Source: Colletotrichum lupini (taxonomy: Eukaryota; Ascomycota; Sordariomycetes; Glomerellales; Glomerellaceae). From it: a DNA stretch of 64,000 bases. Shown piece by piece: positions 1-13,800 of this stretch. The translations under genes and the position numbers were made by a program. The stretch lies in the NCBI RefSeq assembly GCF_023278565.1, contig NC_064679.1, positions 2,294,001 to 2,358,000 of the forward strand, written 5' to 3'. How positions within the stretch are numbered: the first letter of the stretch is position 1; every line of letters begins with the position of its first letter. The notes below the pieces were generated by a model. That model saw only the letters and a program-made list of their open reading frames with translations. It did not search any database and was not told the origin of the DNA.

Positions 1-3000
1 TTTCTTCCTTATAATTACTAACGGAAATCTATTGATATAAAAGGATATACTAGGGTAAAATATAGTACTAAAAGTACGATAATCGATAATTCTACCTATT
101 TTAATTTATAACTCGTTACCGCTACTAATATAAAATTCGGCGCCGATTAATTAATAAAAAAAGAAATAAACGACCCAAAGTTATTAATAATACGTAGTAA
201 CGTAGGGATCGTATATAAATACCAAAAATCTAGTAATAAATACGAAGTAATTTATAAACCTTAAAAAGATCTTCCTAAAAAGAAATTATATTCTAGGGGG
301 AAGTATAAGGTCTTATAAAAAACCCTATCGATATTTTACGATTATTATAAAAAAGTCGGAATTAGGGAATACTAATACTATTTAGTAATTAATATCGTAC
401 TCGTAAGTAAAGCCTCTAATTACTATTACGAAGCGGTACGTAATCTCGATTAAAACGACTTTTTTAGTATAATTAACGTAATCCGAAGCCGCTTTAAGAC
501 CTACGATAAGAACCTAGAGCTCTTATCTAAGCTACGAGCGATTTTTTTTATATCTATAGCTAGGATAATAAAGGGTAAATCGTAAGTAAAGATCCTTAAA
601 AAGCTTATTAATTAAATTAATAAGCTAATAAAAACTTAGCTAAATAAGGGGATAAATAAGCGAAAAGTCGGATATTTTTATATTATAATCTAGCGTATAT
701 TAAAAATAAAAATAACCCTATACTAAGTACCCAAAAACTATAAGACGCTCTACTCGAGGCTAAGATTTAGTTTTAATATTAAAATAAGAATACTGCGCTA
801 AACCTACCTCTAAGTATACGAGGGCCCTTATTAATAATATTAAGTTAATTAAACGTATAATAAAAAAGAAAAAGAGGCTAAATATAGTAATCGTTAGTAA
901 GGAGGCCTAGATTCGTTAAATAGGTAGAGATTTAACTTATGGATAGGGTAATAGAAGAGGTAATATTATATTTATAAAAAAGATAGATATTAGTTAAGTA
1001 ACTACTCTAAAGAAGAGCATACTAAATTATATAAATAATATAAAAAGTCAAGGGTAGTAAATAGTAAAACTAGCCCTCGTTAGTTTAACTAATTCCTTGT
1101 TATATATAAGGGTAGATCCGGGGGTATAGAACTTAGTAATAATAACTAAAGTAGTAGCCTAAAGTATATACCCCCTATAAGAGATTCGGAAGATAAGGAA
1201 GATCTTACCCCCTATACTAACGAATTAGATTACGACGAAATTAATAATATTAACTACTCTTTTTTCGCCCCGTTAGCTTTTAGAAAATATACGAGGCTAA
1301 ACGAATAGAGAGTAATAAAAGCTCTTAATAAGTAGGCTTTTATTTATAAATAATAAGGGAAGGTCCCTTAGATAATAAATACGGAAGCGGCTAAAAGGGC
1401 GAATCTAATAGGGCCGAAGCCTATTCTCTTAACGATTAAGGAGAAGACGCTATCTCTCTTAATATTTAAAAAAAAGGAATATAGTACTAAGCAAATCTAG
1501 GGGTAGCTAGAGGGGTCCTTTTTATACTACCCAGATCCCTTAAATACTAAGCTTATATAAGTATTTTACGTAAGTAAAAAGTACGGCCTAGACGATTTTT
1601 ATAAGATTATCCTAGACACTAAAGTATCGTAATAATTAACTAAAAAAAAAGGGTAATTCTAAGTACTATAAAAAATCGCGCTAATAATACTTAATACGTC
1701 GATAGCGAGTATTATAAAAATTAGTTTTAGCCTAGGTAAGGAAATCGTCGCCCTAGGTATAGTAGAAATAAAAACGTACTTTAGAATAATAACTTTCTAT
1801 ATTTTACCTGTTAATACCCTATTTCTCCTATATTTAAAAGACATAGATCGACTAAATATTATATTTAATAATACGAAGAATAGAATCTCTAGTAATAAGC
1901 ACTTTAAGATAGTCGAACGACGATAGGGATATACGTTTATAAAGCTTATTAACGATACGAAGTCGATCAATTACCTAACGGAAAGTAAGCTTAGAAGACT
2001 ATACTAGAGATTTAGGTACTTATTAGTTATAAGGCTATATAACCTCTTAAAATAATTAGGTAATAATAATGTCGAAATAGGGGCGCTAGAGTAGTTAATA
2101 AAAGTATATTATTAATACTAAATAAATGCGCAGAGCCTATGCAAATTTAAGTTTAAATTATATAATAAGCTTAACTTTAACTAAGAAATCGTTGTTAATA
2201 TCTTCTATTTAAATAGTTAGCTAGTACTATATATAATCGACGTAACTATATCCTTCTAAATAAGGCAATTCCTCCGGGATCTATAAGTAAAAATAGTATA
2301 AGTAGCCCTATAAAAAAGCTAAATCGATATATACTAGGGACCGCTAGATAGTATTAGAACCGACGCTAGTACTAGCTTTAAGTTAATAAAATTTAAAGAT
2401 AATATAACGGCTTACGGTATATAGCTAAAAGTCGTACCCGTTAAAGCGTACTATAGTATTAAAAAAGTAAAGAGGGTATATTAATAGTTAAAAAGGGCGT
2501 TTAGAATTATTAAAAAAGAAAATCCAGATTCTATTAATAACGAATACTTCTAAATAGTACTCAAATACTATAACGATATTATAGGGCCTAACGGACTTAT
2601 ACTAACGCTATTAGTATTTAGAATATATTTAAAAACAACCTTAGCCTCGCTACTATTACTAAGTATAAGCTAACGAGCCTAAGTAATTAAAAAAATAATA
2701 TAAGTACTGCGCGAAGTAAGTATAAAAAAGTAAGTTAACGAGGTAATTACTACGCACAATAGGCCTAATATAGGGGATAATCTAAATATATTACTAAATT
2801 CGGATATACGAGTATAGCGCGAAATTACCTAATAATAGGCTAGGCTATATAAGTTAATTTCTGTTAACGAGCGCTCTTATATAGTTGCAAAAAATTATAA
2901 CTAGCTACTCGAAGTATTAATTATAGTAGTTAGACTGTACTATATAGATCCTAACGAAGTAATTTCTAACTTATAAAAAAAAGAAGAGCTAGGGGAAACT

Positions 3001-5106
3001 ATATAACCCGCGGTAGAGGTATAGGAAATTATCCTTAATAAAATCGTAATAGTAATACTAATAGACGATAAGGAAAAGGAAATTATTAAAAAGGTACTAA
3101 TACTACTAGCGAGACGTCGTAAAAGACTACGACGGTAAGCCCTAACGCGGCAATTTATTACTAATAACGAGGTAATTAATACCTTTTATATAGTAAAAAA
3201 GAAAGCCGATTTCGAGTTAGTAATTAAACTATATAAAAAAGGCGTAATTATAACTATTAGAAAGCTATATAAGGGATTAGATCTTATTAAAATAAACACT
3301 CTTCGCAATCGAGGGGTCTATCGATTTATCTTATATAACCCAGAAAAATATATAAACCTCTATATATTTAAATTATAAATAGTTTATAAGATTAAAAAGA
3401 AAGGAATACCCTAGCTATACGAGAAGTCTAAATACGTAATTTAGGGGTACGGTAACGTTAAAAAGGCAACGCTACTTATATAATCGCCTACTATATAGCG
3501 CTATAGCTAACGATTAATAATAGTACTAATAGTATCGCTATAGAAAAAGGGATACGAGATTTAGAGCCGTAATATTACCTAGGCCTATACTTAATTAGCC
3601 ACAGGGCTTATATGGAAAATCCTAGCCTATTTACCGAAGGAAATAGCTAATAAGTACTTAGAAAGCATAATTATTAAAGTGCTTAAGCTACTATATAGGC
3701 TCGTAGAATCGGGCACCTATTAGTAAGCTATATACTACGATTTTTATATTAATTAATTATTAATAGTTACCTCTACGTATAACCCGTGCTTACTAGTTAT
3801 AGAGCACGAAGGTAACTAATTTAGGATCGTCGGAATATAAACTAACGATATATTAGGCTTATTAAATATTAACTTTATAAAAAAGGAGGATAAGGAGCTT
3901 TAAAAAGCGGGCTTCGTAGCGAAGCTAAAAGAGGTCCTTATAATAAATACCCCCTTAGTATTTAATAATAAGATTCTTATAATTAAAAGGGAAACCGTTA
4001 TTTTTTAATAAAAGGGGTAGGGTAAGAAAATTAACCTTATCGATCTAAACGTAATTAATATTAAAAAGTAGTATAAAGCTAAGCTCGCGCAAGGGGTATA
4101 TATTATAAGTATTTATTAGCCCGAAGCGACTTTTAACTACGCTAGGGTAGTATAAGCTATAGATCTAACTAAACGAGACGTTAAAGTATTTAATAAGTAG
4201 CTTAAGTAGTAATAAACGAATTTCGATCGAGGTCTCGTTTACTACCCGATCGACCTTATAACTAGTAAGCTCTACGTCTTTGTTAATAAGTTATTTATAA
4301 ATAATAACGACCTTACTTCGTAATTAGGGTATATTATTATCCTAGCTAATGAGAGTATAAGTAAGAATAAATTTACTATATATAGTAATATAATCTACTA
4401 CTCGTTAACTAAAAATAAGCGGGTAATAAGAAGTATATTAGTATTAGAGATTTATAATATAATTAACGGCATTAACCTTTTTTATATAATTTTAATAACG
4501 CTAAAGAAGATTACTAATCGAATTAGCCTTTTACTTATTCTAACGGTTATTTATACCGATTCCTACTCGCTATACGAATACCTCGATAAATTAAGAACGA
4601 CGAAGGAAAAGAGGCTTATAATTAATATTATAGCCCTTAAATAATCGTACAAAAGGCGCGAGATACTTAAGATCCGTTAAATTAATAATAAAAATAACCT
4701 CGTAAATACTTTTATAAAAATAGTACTAAATAAGGGATTAGAGTAATTCGTAAGTAGTAAAAAAGTCATTATATAAATAAAAAGATAAGTTATATAAAAA
4801 GAGTAAAGAAAAGGAGGAAAAGGAGACGACTTAGTAAATAGGCCCGAGGTCGAATTATACCTCTAACCGTAGTAATTAAATTAATAAAAAAAAGAGAAAG
4901 TTAGTATCGAATTAGAAATCTAATTTAACTATAGCATACGGCTAACTACGTAGGGGCTAATTAGGGGCCCTATTTACGATTATTATAACTAGCCTAACCT
5001 ACGGTTAGAACCTCCTTTTTATACCTACGCAGATATTTATATAGTTCAATTAATCTCTTCGTCAACTACGGTTCGAACTAACCACCCTGTAATAGGGATA
5101 CCAACA
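1..5106 (+). mobile_element. Ty1/copia LTR retrotransposon copy A, RIP-degraded, 5' end outside window
   Basis: This is AT-rich DNA with stops in all frames and almost no CpA or TpG, as expected after repeat-induced point mutation. Its coding strand is plus. At about 4270-4480 the translation resembles the copia RNase H start (FVN-x-LFINNNDLTS-stop-LGY). At 4546-4760 it reads VIYTDSYSLYEYLDKL followed by EKRLIINIIALK-stop-SY, the usual fungal copia RNase H block. The stops sit where CAA, CAG or TGG codons would be. The element ends in an LTR finishing CCAACA at 5106. It is co-linear with the reverse complement of 10674-15782, so about 1.6 kb of its 5' side lies outside the window. It is certainly non-functional. 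The superfamily is read from RNase H motifs only. Confidence 0.9.
4905..5106 (+). repeat. 3' LTR of copia copy A
   Basis: This segment is the reverse complement of both LTRs of copy B (10674-10878 and 17186-17390), with scattered C/T and G/A differences. A purine-rich run ending GAGAAAG, the expected polypurine tract, lies just before it. Its outer 40 bases keep CA and TG dinucleotides and end GGGATACCAACA, which gives the native 3' terminus. The start is uncertain by 2-3 bases. The downstream flank is ACTTC; the matching target duplicate is off the window. Confidence 0.85.
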
Positions 5107-7911
5107 ACTTCAGTCAAGCCACGTACGCCACGTACGTACATCTTCATAGACCGAGGCTGCCGATTGTTGAGCTAAAGCTCAGACCTGTACGTTGGACAGG
5201 ACTGGAGAAACGCACAAGCTTGCAGGTGCCAGGTGGTAAATGCTCAAATCGCTTGCGTGTTTTCACTCTGTCCCGAGTTAAAGCGGTAAGATTCTCCGAG
5301 ACGTCTATACGCGGCTCAATTCGACTTTTCATCCGATGAAATAGAATTCAGAGCCATGACGGGTATTCGCGATTTGATACAGGAATTGCTCGCGCATGTA
5401 GAGCGGCCAGGCAATGCGCCGACAAATTCCAGAGCTAGCCTGCGAAGTCACGATCCTGCAACCAATCTCTTGCGTCACCGCCATCATCCCGTAACAATTT
5501 TGCTGGAACAAATCTCTGCATCTGCACTCTACGAATTACAGCCAAGCTTCGTAAATTCTGCCCTGCTGCTGGGGGAGATTGTTTGAGGAAACCAATGCGA
5601 TCCAGGTCAAGTGATCGGATATGTCCCCTGCAGTGCGGCTGGACGCTAAGAGTTTTGAAGCTAACGTAACTTGTCTTTAGCTTTATTACGAGAGCCTAAG
5701 CTGTGACCCTTTGCCCTGCAAATTTCCTCTCCAGGGTGGCTTAGGTCAGGGTTCGAGGGTACCCAGTTTGAGCGTACCCAGTTCAAAATGATCACGAATC
5801 CCAGGTCCTAGCTGGTCTGCTTCTTCATCACCGCGTGGCTACGGTGCTGGAACTCTTACTTATCCCCCCTGTTCCAGAGTTTCGGGTCGACAGAGTCATG
5901 AACGAGTACAGGGCGGATGTTATATGCAAACATGATCCGACCCGAAGCCCACGATGCTTGCCTCCTCCCAGGATAGGGCCGGGGGCATGATTTCTTTCGG
6001 CCGTACAGGGCTGTCTTCAGCTGGCAAACAGCAAGCCGCCACTCCACTTGCTCAACTCGCGATGGCGGCAAGTCCGGCAATAATCCGTCGGACACGGAGT
6101 CGAGAACTGGCGATTTACGTACCCAAAACCCAATGAATTGTTACGTAGCAATTTGTGTCGTCTTCTTTCTGGGGCTCATTACGAAAGACGTCAATGGGCA
6201 AGTTCTTTATGTGATGTCGAATGAGTTGATGTGTCCCTCGGGCAGTAAGATTCTACAACGGTTCTCTTTTCTTTTTCCCTCGTGGTGAGATCGGTCGAAT
6301 CTGACAGCTCGGAAGACAGCGAGATCATCGTTTCAGTGGCGCACGCCAACTGCCCTGCAAGGTGCTTGGTTGCATCATTCAGATGCCGAAGCTATCGTTG
6401 AGTATATCGGATTTGGTCCCTGGACACCACGTTGAAGGCCTGCAAATCAGATATCGAACGCATCTCTTGCCTCATTAGTTCCAACGGTCATCGACCGAGA
6501 TTATCGCCTTTCTCGCGACTAGTCCACGAGAGAGAACATTTCGAAACAATCTAGACGACGGCTCGCTTGTGAGCCAAGAGCAGTTTGACGCCGCCATCGT
6601 GTTAGCGCTGTCGAGTCTCGTCAAAGAGCGCCGTTTTCAGCCTAGCGCCAGAACCCAGGACGTGGGCGGTGGGAACTTGAGCTGAAGAATCGTTATGGAG
6701 CTTCTATGGCGACGATGGAGTTCGCGGGGACAGGGCGACAAGCAGCATCGCAAATAACGTATGAGACAAAAGATGCAATGAGCAACTCCACAAACGAGAT
6801 TCTAGCTTACAATAATCGTGCCACTGCAGAAGCCTAACTTGTCTACTCAACGCAGGGACACCCGAATGAAAGCTAGCATTTCGTGCAACCCATTTCGGTG
6901 ATCATGCCGGTGGTTCCAAGAAGGATCCCACCCCTGATTATGTCGGAAAAGCACCAATCAACGGGCTTCATAGTATCCAGCTAAGGTTTGGTCTAGCGAT
7001 TTAGCATGAGTTCGTCAAGTTCTAGCTCAGCCAGACCTCGTGGCAGCCCTTCCCTTCTCGCCCATTGAGCCCCTGTCTTGACTTTTTTTCTGACAGGCTC
7101 GTCCTTAGTGAAATGAAGTAGTCAAAGAGTCGAGGCTACTGCGGCCACTTGAGTGCAACAAGACACACATCTTTGCTGGATTCGTTGAACTTCCAAGGGA
7201 AGCGCGTTGTCTTTTACCTAGAGTTATTGGTGATTACGGCTCTTGGTACGATGCCGTGGAAAGTTTAGAGCAATTGGCTGTCGATCATAACATACCGCTA
7301 ATTGTGAATCGCTCACAAATCTTCTTTCCCCAGATCCAGATGAATGGGCGCGCAAATCATCCCTTGAGCCCTTGCCTCAAATCTCCAGGTTGTCAATCTA
7401 CGTTGAGAGAGGGACCCAGCATCCCGGTCATACTTCCATTTAGGGGAGGTGGAACTCCGGCTAACACTTGAATTCCTATCTTCCTCGATTTGTTCGCTCC
7501 TACGGAAGTAGTCTTTACCGACATGATCCCCATCACCTAGTCACTCGAATGCTGAATAACCGCCCCTCACAAAGTTGGGTCGTGTTGATTCCATTCAAGC
7601 TAAGGATTATGCCAGGGACAGGGCCTCCATGACTGACCTTGGCTCCGCCGTCTGGTCTGGCCCATCTCTAGAGACCAAGGCCATTTATGATCTGGCTTGC
7701 AGCCACTTCTACAACGTCTTTTGCACGAAACCGTCGACCTCTGCGTCAGCCGGCATACTCACCAACAAAGGATTGCCATCGGAGAGGGCGTTGCGCCAAA
7801 AGCTTGGATGACAGCTCGGTAAAGACAAGTCGTCTAACGGCGACCCGAACCACCCACCCCGTTCTATCCCGAAACGCCACCTGGCTGCTCCGTCGCCGTT
7901 GACCGCCCGCC
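5107..7911. other. Intergenic, no supported gene
   Basis: This is ordinary-composition DNA between copia copy A and the GPCR gene. Only short open frames are present and none shows a recognisable domain. One frame without an initiator, about 7108-7471 on the plus strand, stays open for roughly 120 codons and could be a relic (see findings). The last 300 bases presumably hold the GPCR promoter and 5' leader; I see no clear TATA box. Confidence 0.6.
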
Positions 7912-9484
7912 ATGGAACTGGACCCGAACAGTCAAACATTGACGCCACTTCCCGAAGTTCTGCAACGGGGCCTAACTGCCGTTTCTTTCTTCGGCTTCCT
8001 TTCGTTCATCACAACAACAGCACTCTTCTTAGTCTTGACCTATCGGCTGATAACATGGTATCTTGCACCGGGCCCGGACCGGCCACAGCGCATGGCTGAT
8101 GAGCCGAATGCGGATGCCGTCCTGGCCGAAGAGATGGGTCTTCCGGAGACGATGTACCCTGGCAACAAGAAGCGCAAAGTCAAAAGGGACGCACCCAACC
8201 AGTTCCTGATGCTCATCTACAACCTGCTGCTGGCCGATATCCAGCAAGCTCTTGCTTTCTTGCTCAATGCGGCATGGCTCAACAAGGGTGGAATCATCGT
8301 AGAGAGCACGACATGCTGGGCGCAGGGCTGGTTCATCTCGACAGGCGATTTGGCTTCCAGCGCTTTTATCACCACGATTGCCATACACACCTATTTGTCG
8401 GTTGTCAGAGATTATAAGCTCCCGACTTGGGCATTTTGGTGCATGATCGGCTCTGTTTGGTTCTTCATCTACGCCTTGGCCATAGCCGGCGTCATCATCA
8501 CCAACAATGGAGCCGACAACGGTGGCCTCTACGTCCGTGCCGCTGCATGGGTAAGTTTTTGTCATTGTGTCTACATATCATCTCGAGCTAACTTCATCAT
8601 AGTGCTGGGTGAATGTCCGATATGAGGCGATGCGTCTTTATCTTCACTACCTGTGGATGTTCGTTTCCTTCTTCATCACTGCGATCCTCTACATACTCAT
8701 CTTCAACCACATCCGACGCACCGACCCATCACTTCAACTACCCTCCTCTTCCAACAACACAACGTCTTCTGCCTCCCAGAGCAACCGTGGTCGTAAACTC
8801 AGCCACGCCCACACAATGTCCCAGTCTGGGCCACCAAAGAGCTCCCATGGCGAAGCTGCATCGGCGTCCAATCCAAGTAACGCCGGACATCACCCTGCTT
8901 TCCTCATCTATCCCATAATTTACATCCTGTGTACGGCACCTTTGGCGTTAGGTCGTGTCATCACAATGGCTGGAAAGTCTGTTTCCTTGGATTACTTCTG
9001 CCTCGCCGGTGCAATGATTGCATCCAACGGCTGGCTTGATGTTCTGCTGTTTTCCACCACTCGTCATGTCATTATCTTCAATGCCTCTCCAGACTTCGAA
9101 GAGACAGGTATCGAGACCTTTGCCTTCATGCGAACACCGGCTAACCGGCGTTACGGCAACATGGTGTGGGTACAGGGCGCTGGAAGTGCACCTAACAACC
9201 TGTCTGCGGATGAGGGTACCGGTGGCTGGCTCTGGAAGCTATTCCGCCGGGGACGTGGTGCGGGTGACATGAAGCGAGATCGTCGTCGCAGTGGAGCACA
9301 TCGGAGCATCAGCCAGGAGTCTCTAAGGAGACGGGCTGGGCAGATGGAAGGCATCCAGATGGAGACAGTAACAACGGTCGTTGTGGAGATGGAAGGTCAC
9401 TCGGGAGTGAAGAAGGTCAATGGAAGGCCGCTTTCGATCGATACAATTAAGAAAGAGAGGGCACAGAGCGTGGGCAGCATGTGA
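7912..9484 (+). CDS. Fungal seven-transmembrane G-protein-coupled receptor (glucose/cAMP-receptor-like)
   Basis: There are two exons, 7912-8550 and 8603-9484, separated by a 52-nt intron with donor GTAAGT, a CTAAC branch-like site and a CATAG acceptor. Splicing joins AAAW to CWVNVRYE in frame and gives 506 residues. Hydrophobic helices lie near residues 21-50, 97-121, 137-165, 172-196, 229-252, 312-333 and 345-372. A serine-rich third intracellular loop covers about 253-311, and a basic tail follows of roughly 130 residues. The stretch CWAQGWFISTGDLASS leading into helix 3, then HTYLSVV, is typical of fungal carbon- or cAMP-sensing receptors that signal through G-alpha to adenylate cyclase at the plasma membrane. 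The family is recognised by pattern and the ligand is unknown. The gene is intact and sits between two RIP-degraded copia copies. Confidence 0.88.
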
Positions 9485-10673
9485 AACACATTTTCGCTAG
9501 GCGCAAGAGCCAATTGTCAGCAGCCTGCTTGAAGGACCGTTGACGGATATCGGCCAATCTACTGATCAGGCCTACGGAGACATCGGGCTCTACATTGCAG
9601 TATCAGATCTCTTATGTTTGATGGGGAGGCAACTTCTCAATGTGCTCTGTTAACGATAGCGGGTTGGGCTTTGGGCGGTCATCTGTATTAGTTATACCCA
9701 TAATGTCATATATAGACTTCATTCATCTATCACTGCTGAGTCATCATATCCCATATCTATCCGTACAAGATTTTGTCTCTCGAGGGTACTTTTCTTTTCG
9801 CATAATTATATCTTCACTTCTGTATGATAGGCTTAGCGAATCTTTGAATTAGTGTCAACATTATAAATGAACGAAAGACATCGTCCAACTGCATCGGTAC
9901 AGTAAAGTATAGCCATTGATTCTATCAAGCCATGATGTTGCACGTCTGATGGAGAGACTAATCAACTCAGCCTTCATGTATCTCAGCTGAATGGCTTTAT
10001 GGAGTATCTACGTTAGCGTTCGTGTGTGGCAAAGTCTAAAAGCCTCAGAGTAATCTTGCAATCAAGAACGACTTCATTGTCATTCCTCTATAGCCTTATG
10101 TAAATCTGAAATGTCACATATACCTTGCTGCGTTAGGAAGAGTATTAGATTGAAGGTCTGTCGTTCCATATAAAACTTTGAGCGAGAATCTTGGCTTCCA
10201 GACTACCGGGCAAGAAAACGAGGCAAATCGCTGATCACTTTTGACACATGACTCTGCATTGATTCAGATCAATCGAGATGTCTGAAGCACCTTCCGAGGT
10301 CCTCTCTAGATTCTTACATAAGGCGAGATGAGACATTATTCGAGATGAGGATGAGATTGCAGCACAGGCAACAATTACAACATTAGTCTATCTCGCGCAT
10401 TTCAACCCCATCATGATACCGCAAGATACCATACCACACGCCTCACAGTCAGGGCCAATTTATCATGGAGATCTCTACATCTTGTATCCGCCGACGCCAC
10501 AGAGCGGGACTACAAAACGTGATAATGAAGGAGCCTTGGAAATCAAGGATAAGGACATAAAATTCAAGTCTGTGCTCGGGAACTTAGACTATTTCAAAAT
10601 TATAACTTACTCAAGATATCAGACATCATCTAAAAGGGATTTGAGTTGTTATAGGATGTTACTAGGTCCCTCC
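9485..10673. other. 3' flank of GPCR gene, no gene seen
   Basis: Moderately AT-rich non-repetitive DNA separates the receptor stop codon from copia copy B. Open frames are all under 90 codons and look like chance. Confidence 0.6.
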
Positions 10674-10878
10674 TATTAGTATCCCTATTACAGGGTAGTT
10701 AGTTCGAACCGTAGTTAACGAAGAGATTAATTAAATTATATAAATATCTGCGTAGTAGGTATAAAAAGGAGGTTCTAACCGTAGGTTAGGCTGGCTATAA
10801 TAATCGTAAATAGGGCCCTTAATTAGCCCCTATATAGTCGGCTATATACTACGGTCGAATTAGACTTCTAATCCGATA
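10674..10878 (-). repeat. LTR of copia copy B (native 3' LTR)
   Basis: This is a direct repeat of 17186-17390. It is more heavily RIP-mutated than that copy: for example, cells reading CCCAATTGG in the right LTR read TTAATTAG here. On the complementary strand a purine tract (AAAGAAAGAGAAAG) precedes it, marking it as the 3' LTR. Confidence 0.85.
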
Positions 10879-13800
10879 CTAACTTTCTCTTTCTTTTATT
10901 AATTTAACTACTATAGTTAGAGGTATAATTCGACCTCGGGCCCGTTTACTAAGTCATCTCCTTTTCCCCCTTTTCTCTACTCTTTTCGTATAACCCATCC
11001 CTCTATTCGTATAATAACTTTTCTACTACTTACGAATTACTTTAATCCCTTATTTAGTACTACTTTTATAAAAGCGTCTACGAGGTTATTTTTATTATTA
11101 ATCTAACGGATCTCGAGTATCTTGCGCCTTTCGTACGATTACTTAAGGGCTATAATATCGATTATAAGCCTCTTTTCCTTTATCGTTCCTAATTTAACGA
11201 GGTATTTATATAGTAAGTAGGAATTTATATAGATAACCGTTAGAATAGGTAAAAGGCTAATTCGATTAGTAATCTTCTTTAGCGTTATTAAAATCGCATA
11301 GGAGAGGTTAATACCGTTAACTATACTATAAACCTCTAACGCTAGTATACTTCTTATTACCTACTTATTTTTAATTAACGAGTAATAGATTATATTACTA
11401 TATATAATAAATTCGCTCTTACCTATACTCTCGTTAGCTAGGATAATAATATACCCTAATTACGAAATAAGGTCGTTATTATTCGTAAATAACTTATTAA
11501 TAAAGACGTAGAGCTTACTAATCGCAAGGTCGATTAGGTAGTAAACGAGACCTCGATCGAGATTTGTTTATTATTACTTAAGCTACTTATTAAATACCTC
11601 GACGTCTCGTTTAGTTAAATTTATAGTCTACGCTACCCTAATGTAGTTAAAAGTTACCTTAGGCTAATAAATATTTATAATATATACCCCTCGCGCGAGC
11701 TTAGCCTTATACCGCTTCTTAACGTTAATTACGTTCGGATTAACGAGGTTAATCTTCTCGCCCTACCCCTTTTATTAAAAAACGACGGTTTCCCCTTTAA
11801 TTATAAGAATCCCGCTATTAAATACTAAGAGGGTATTTATTATAAAGACCTCTTTTAGCTTCGCTACGAAGCCCGCTTTTTAGAGCTCCTTATCCTCCTT
11901 CTTTATAAAGTTAATATCGGATAGGCCTAATATATCGTCGGTCTATATTTTAACGATTTTAAATTAGTCGCCTTCGTACTCCGTAATTAATAAGCACGGG
12001 TCGTACGTAGAGGTAATTATTAATAGTTAATTAATATAAAAATCGTAGTAAGTAGCCTACTAATAAGTGCACGATTTTATAAGCCTATATAGTAGCTTAA
12101 GTACTTTAATAATCGTACTTTCTAAGCACTTACTAGCTATTTCCTTCGGTAGATAGGCTAGGATTTTCCTTATAAGCCCTATAGCCGATTAGGTATAGGC
12201 CTAGGTAATATTACGGCTCTAAATCTCGTATCCCTTTTTCTATAGCGATACTATTAGTATTATTATTAATCGTTAGCTATAGCGCTATATAATAAGTAAT
12301 TATATAAGTAGCGTCGCCTTTTTAACGTCGCCGTACCCTTAGATTACGTATTTAGACTTCTTATACGGCTAGGGTATTCCTTTCCTTTTAATCTCACGAA
12401 CTATTCGTAATTTAAATATGCGGAGGTTTATATATTTTTCTAAGTCGTATAAGATAAATCGATAGACCCCTCGATCGTAAAGAGTATTTACTTCGATAAG
12501 ATCTAATCCCTTATACGGCTTTTTACTAGTTATAATTACGCCTTCCTTATATAGTTTAACCGCTAGCTCGAAATCGGCTTTCTCTTTTATTATATAAAAG
12601 ATATTAATTACCTTGTTGTTAGTAATAAATTACTGCGTTAGGGCTTGCCGTCGTAGTTTTTTATAACGTCTCGCTAGTAATATTAGTGCCCTTTTAGTAA
12701 TTTCCTCTTCCTCGTCGTCTATTAGTACTACTACGACGATTTCGTTAAGGATAATTTCTTATACGTCTACTGCGGGTTATATAGTTTCCCCTAGCTCTTC
12801 TTCTTTTTATAAGTTAGAAATCACCTCGTTAGGATCTATATAGTACGGTCTAACTACTATAATTAATACTTTAAATAGCTAGTTATAATCTCTCGCGATT
12901 ATATAAAAGCGCTCGTTAATAGAAATTAACTTATATAGCCTAGTCTACTATTAAGTAATTTCGCGCTATACTTGTATATCCGAATTTAGTAATATATTTA
13001 AATTATCCCCTATATCGGGCCTATTACGCGTAGTAATTACCTCGTTAACTTACCTTTTTATACTTACTTCGCGCAGTGCCCGTATTACTTTTTTAACTAC
13101 TTAGGCTCGTTAGCTTACGCTTAGTAATAGTAGCGAGGCTAAGGTCGTTCTTAAATATGCTCTAAATACTAATAGCGTTAGTATAAGTCCGTTAGGCCCT
13201 ATAGTATCGTTATAGTATTTAAGTACTATCTAGAGGCATTCGTCGTTAGTAAAATCCGGATTTTCCTCTTTAATAATTCTAAACGCCCTTTTTAACTACT
13301 AATATACCCTTTTTACTTTTCTAATACTATAATACGCTTTAATAAGTACGACTTTTAGCTATATACCGTAGGCCGTTATATTATCCTTAAATTCTATTAA
13401 CTTAAAACTAGTACTAGCGTCGGTTCTAATGCCGTTTAGCGGTCCCTAGTATATATTAATCTAGCTTTTTCGTAGGGCTACTTATACTATCTTTACTTAT
13501 AAATCCCGGAGGAATTGCCCTACCTAAAAAGATATAACTACGTCGATTATATATAGTACTAGCCGACTATTTAAGTAGAAGATATCGACGACTATTTCCT
13601 AGTTAAAGTTAAGCTTATTACGCAATTTAAACTTAAATCTGCGTGGGCTCTGCGTATTTATTTAGTATTAATAGCATACTTTCGTTAACTACTCTAGCGC
13701 CCTTATTTCGATATTATTATTACTTAATTACTTTAGGAAGTTATATAGCCTCGTAACTAACGGGTACCCGAATCTCTAGTATAGTCTTCTAAGCTTACTT

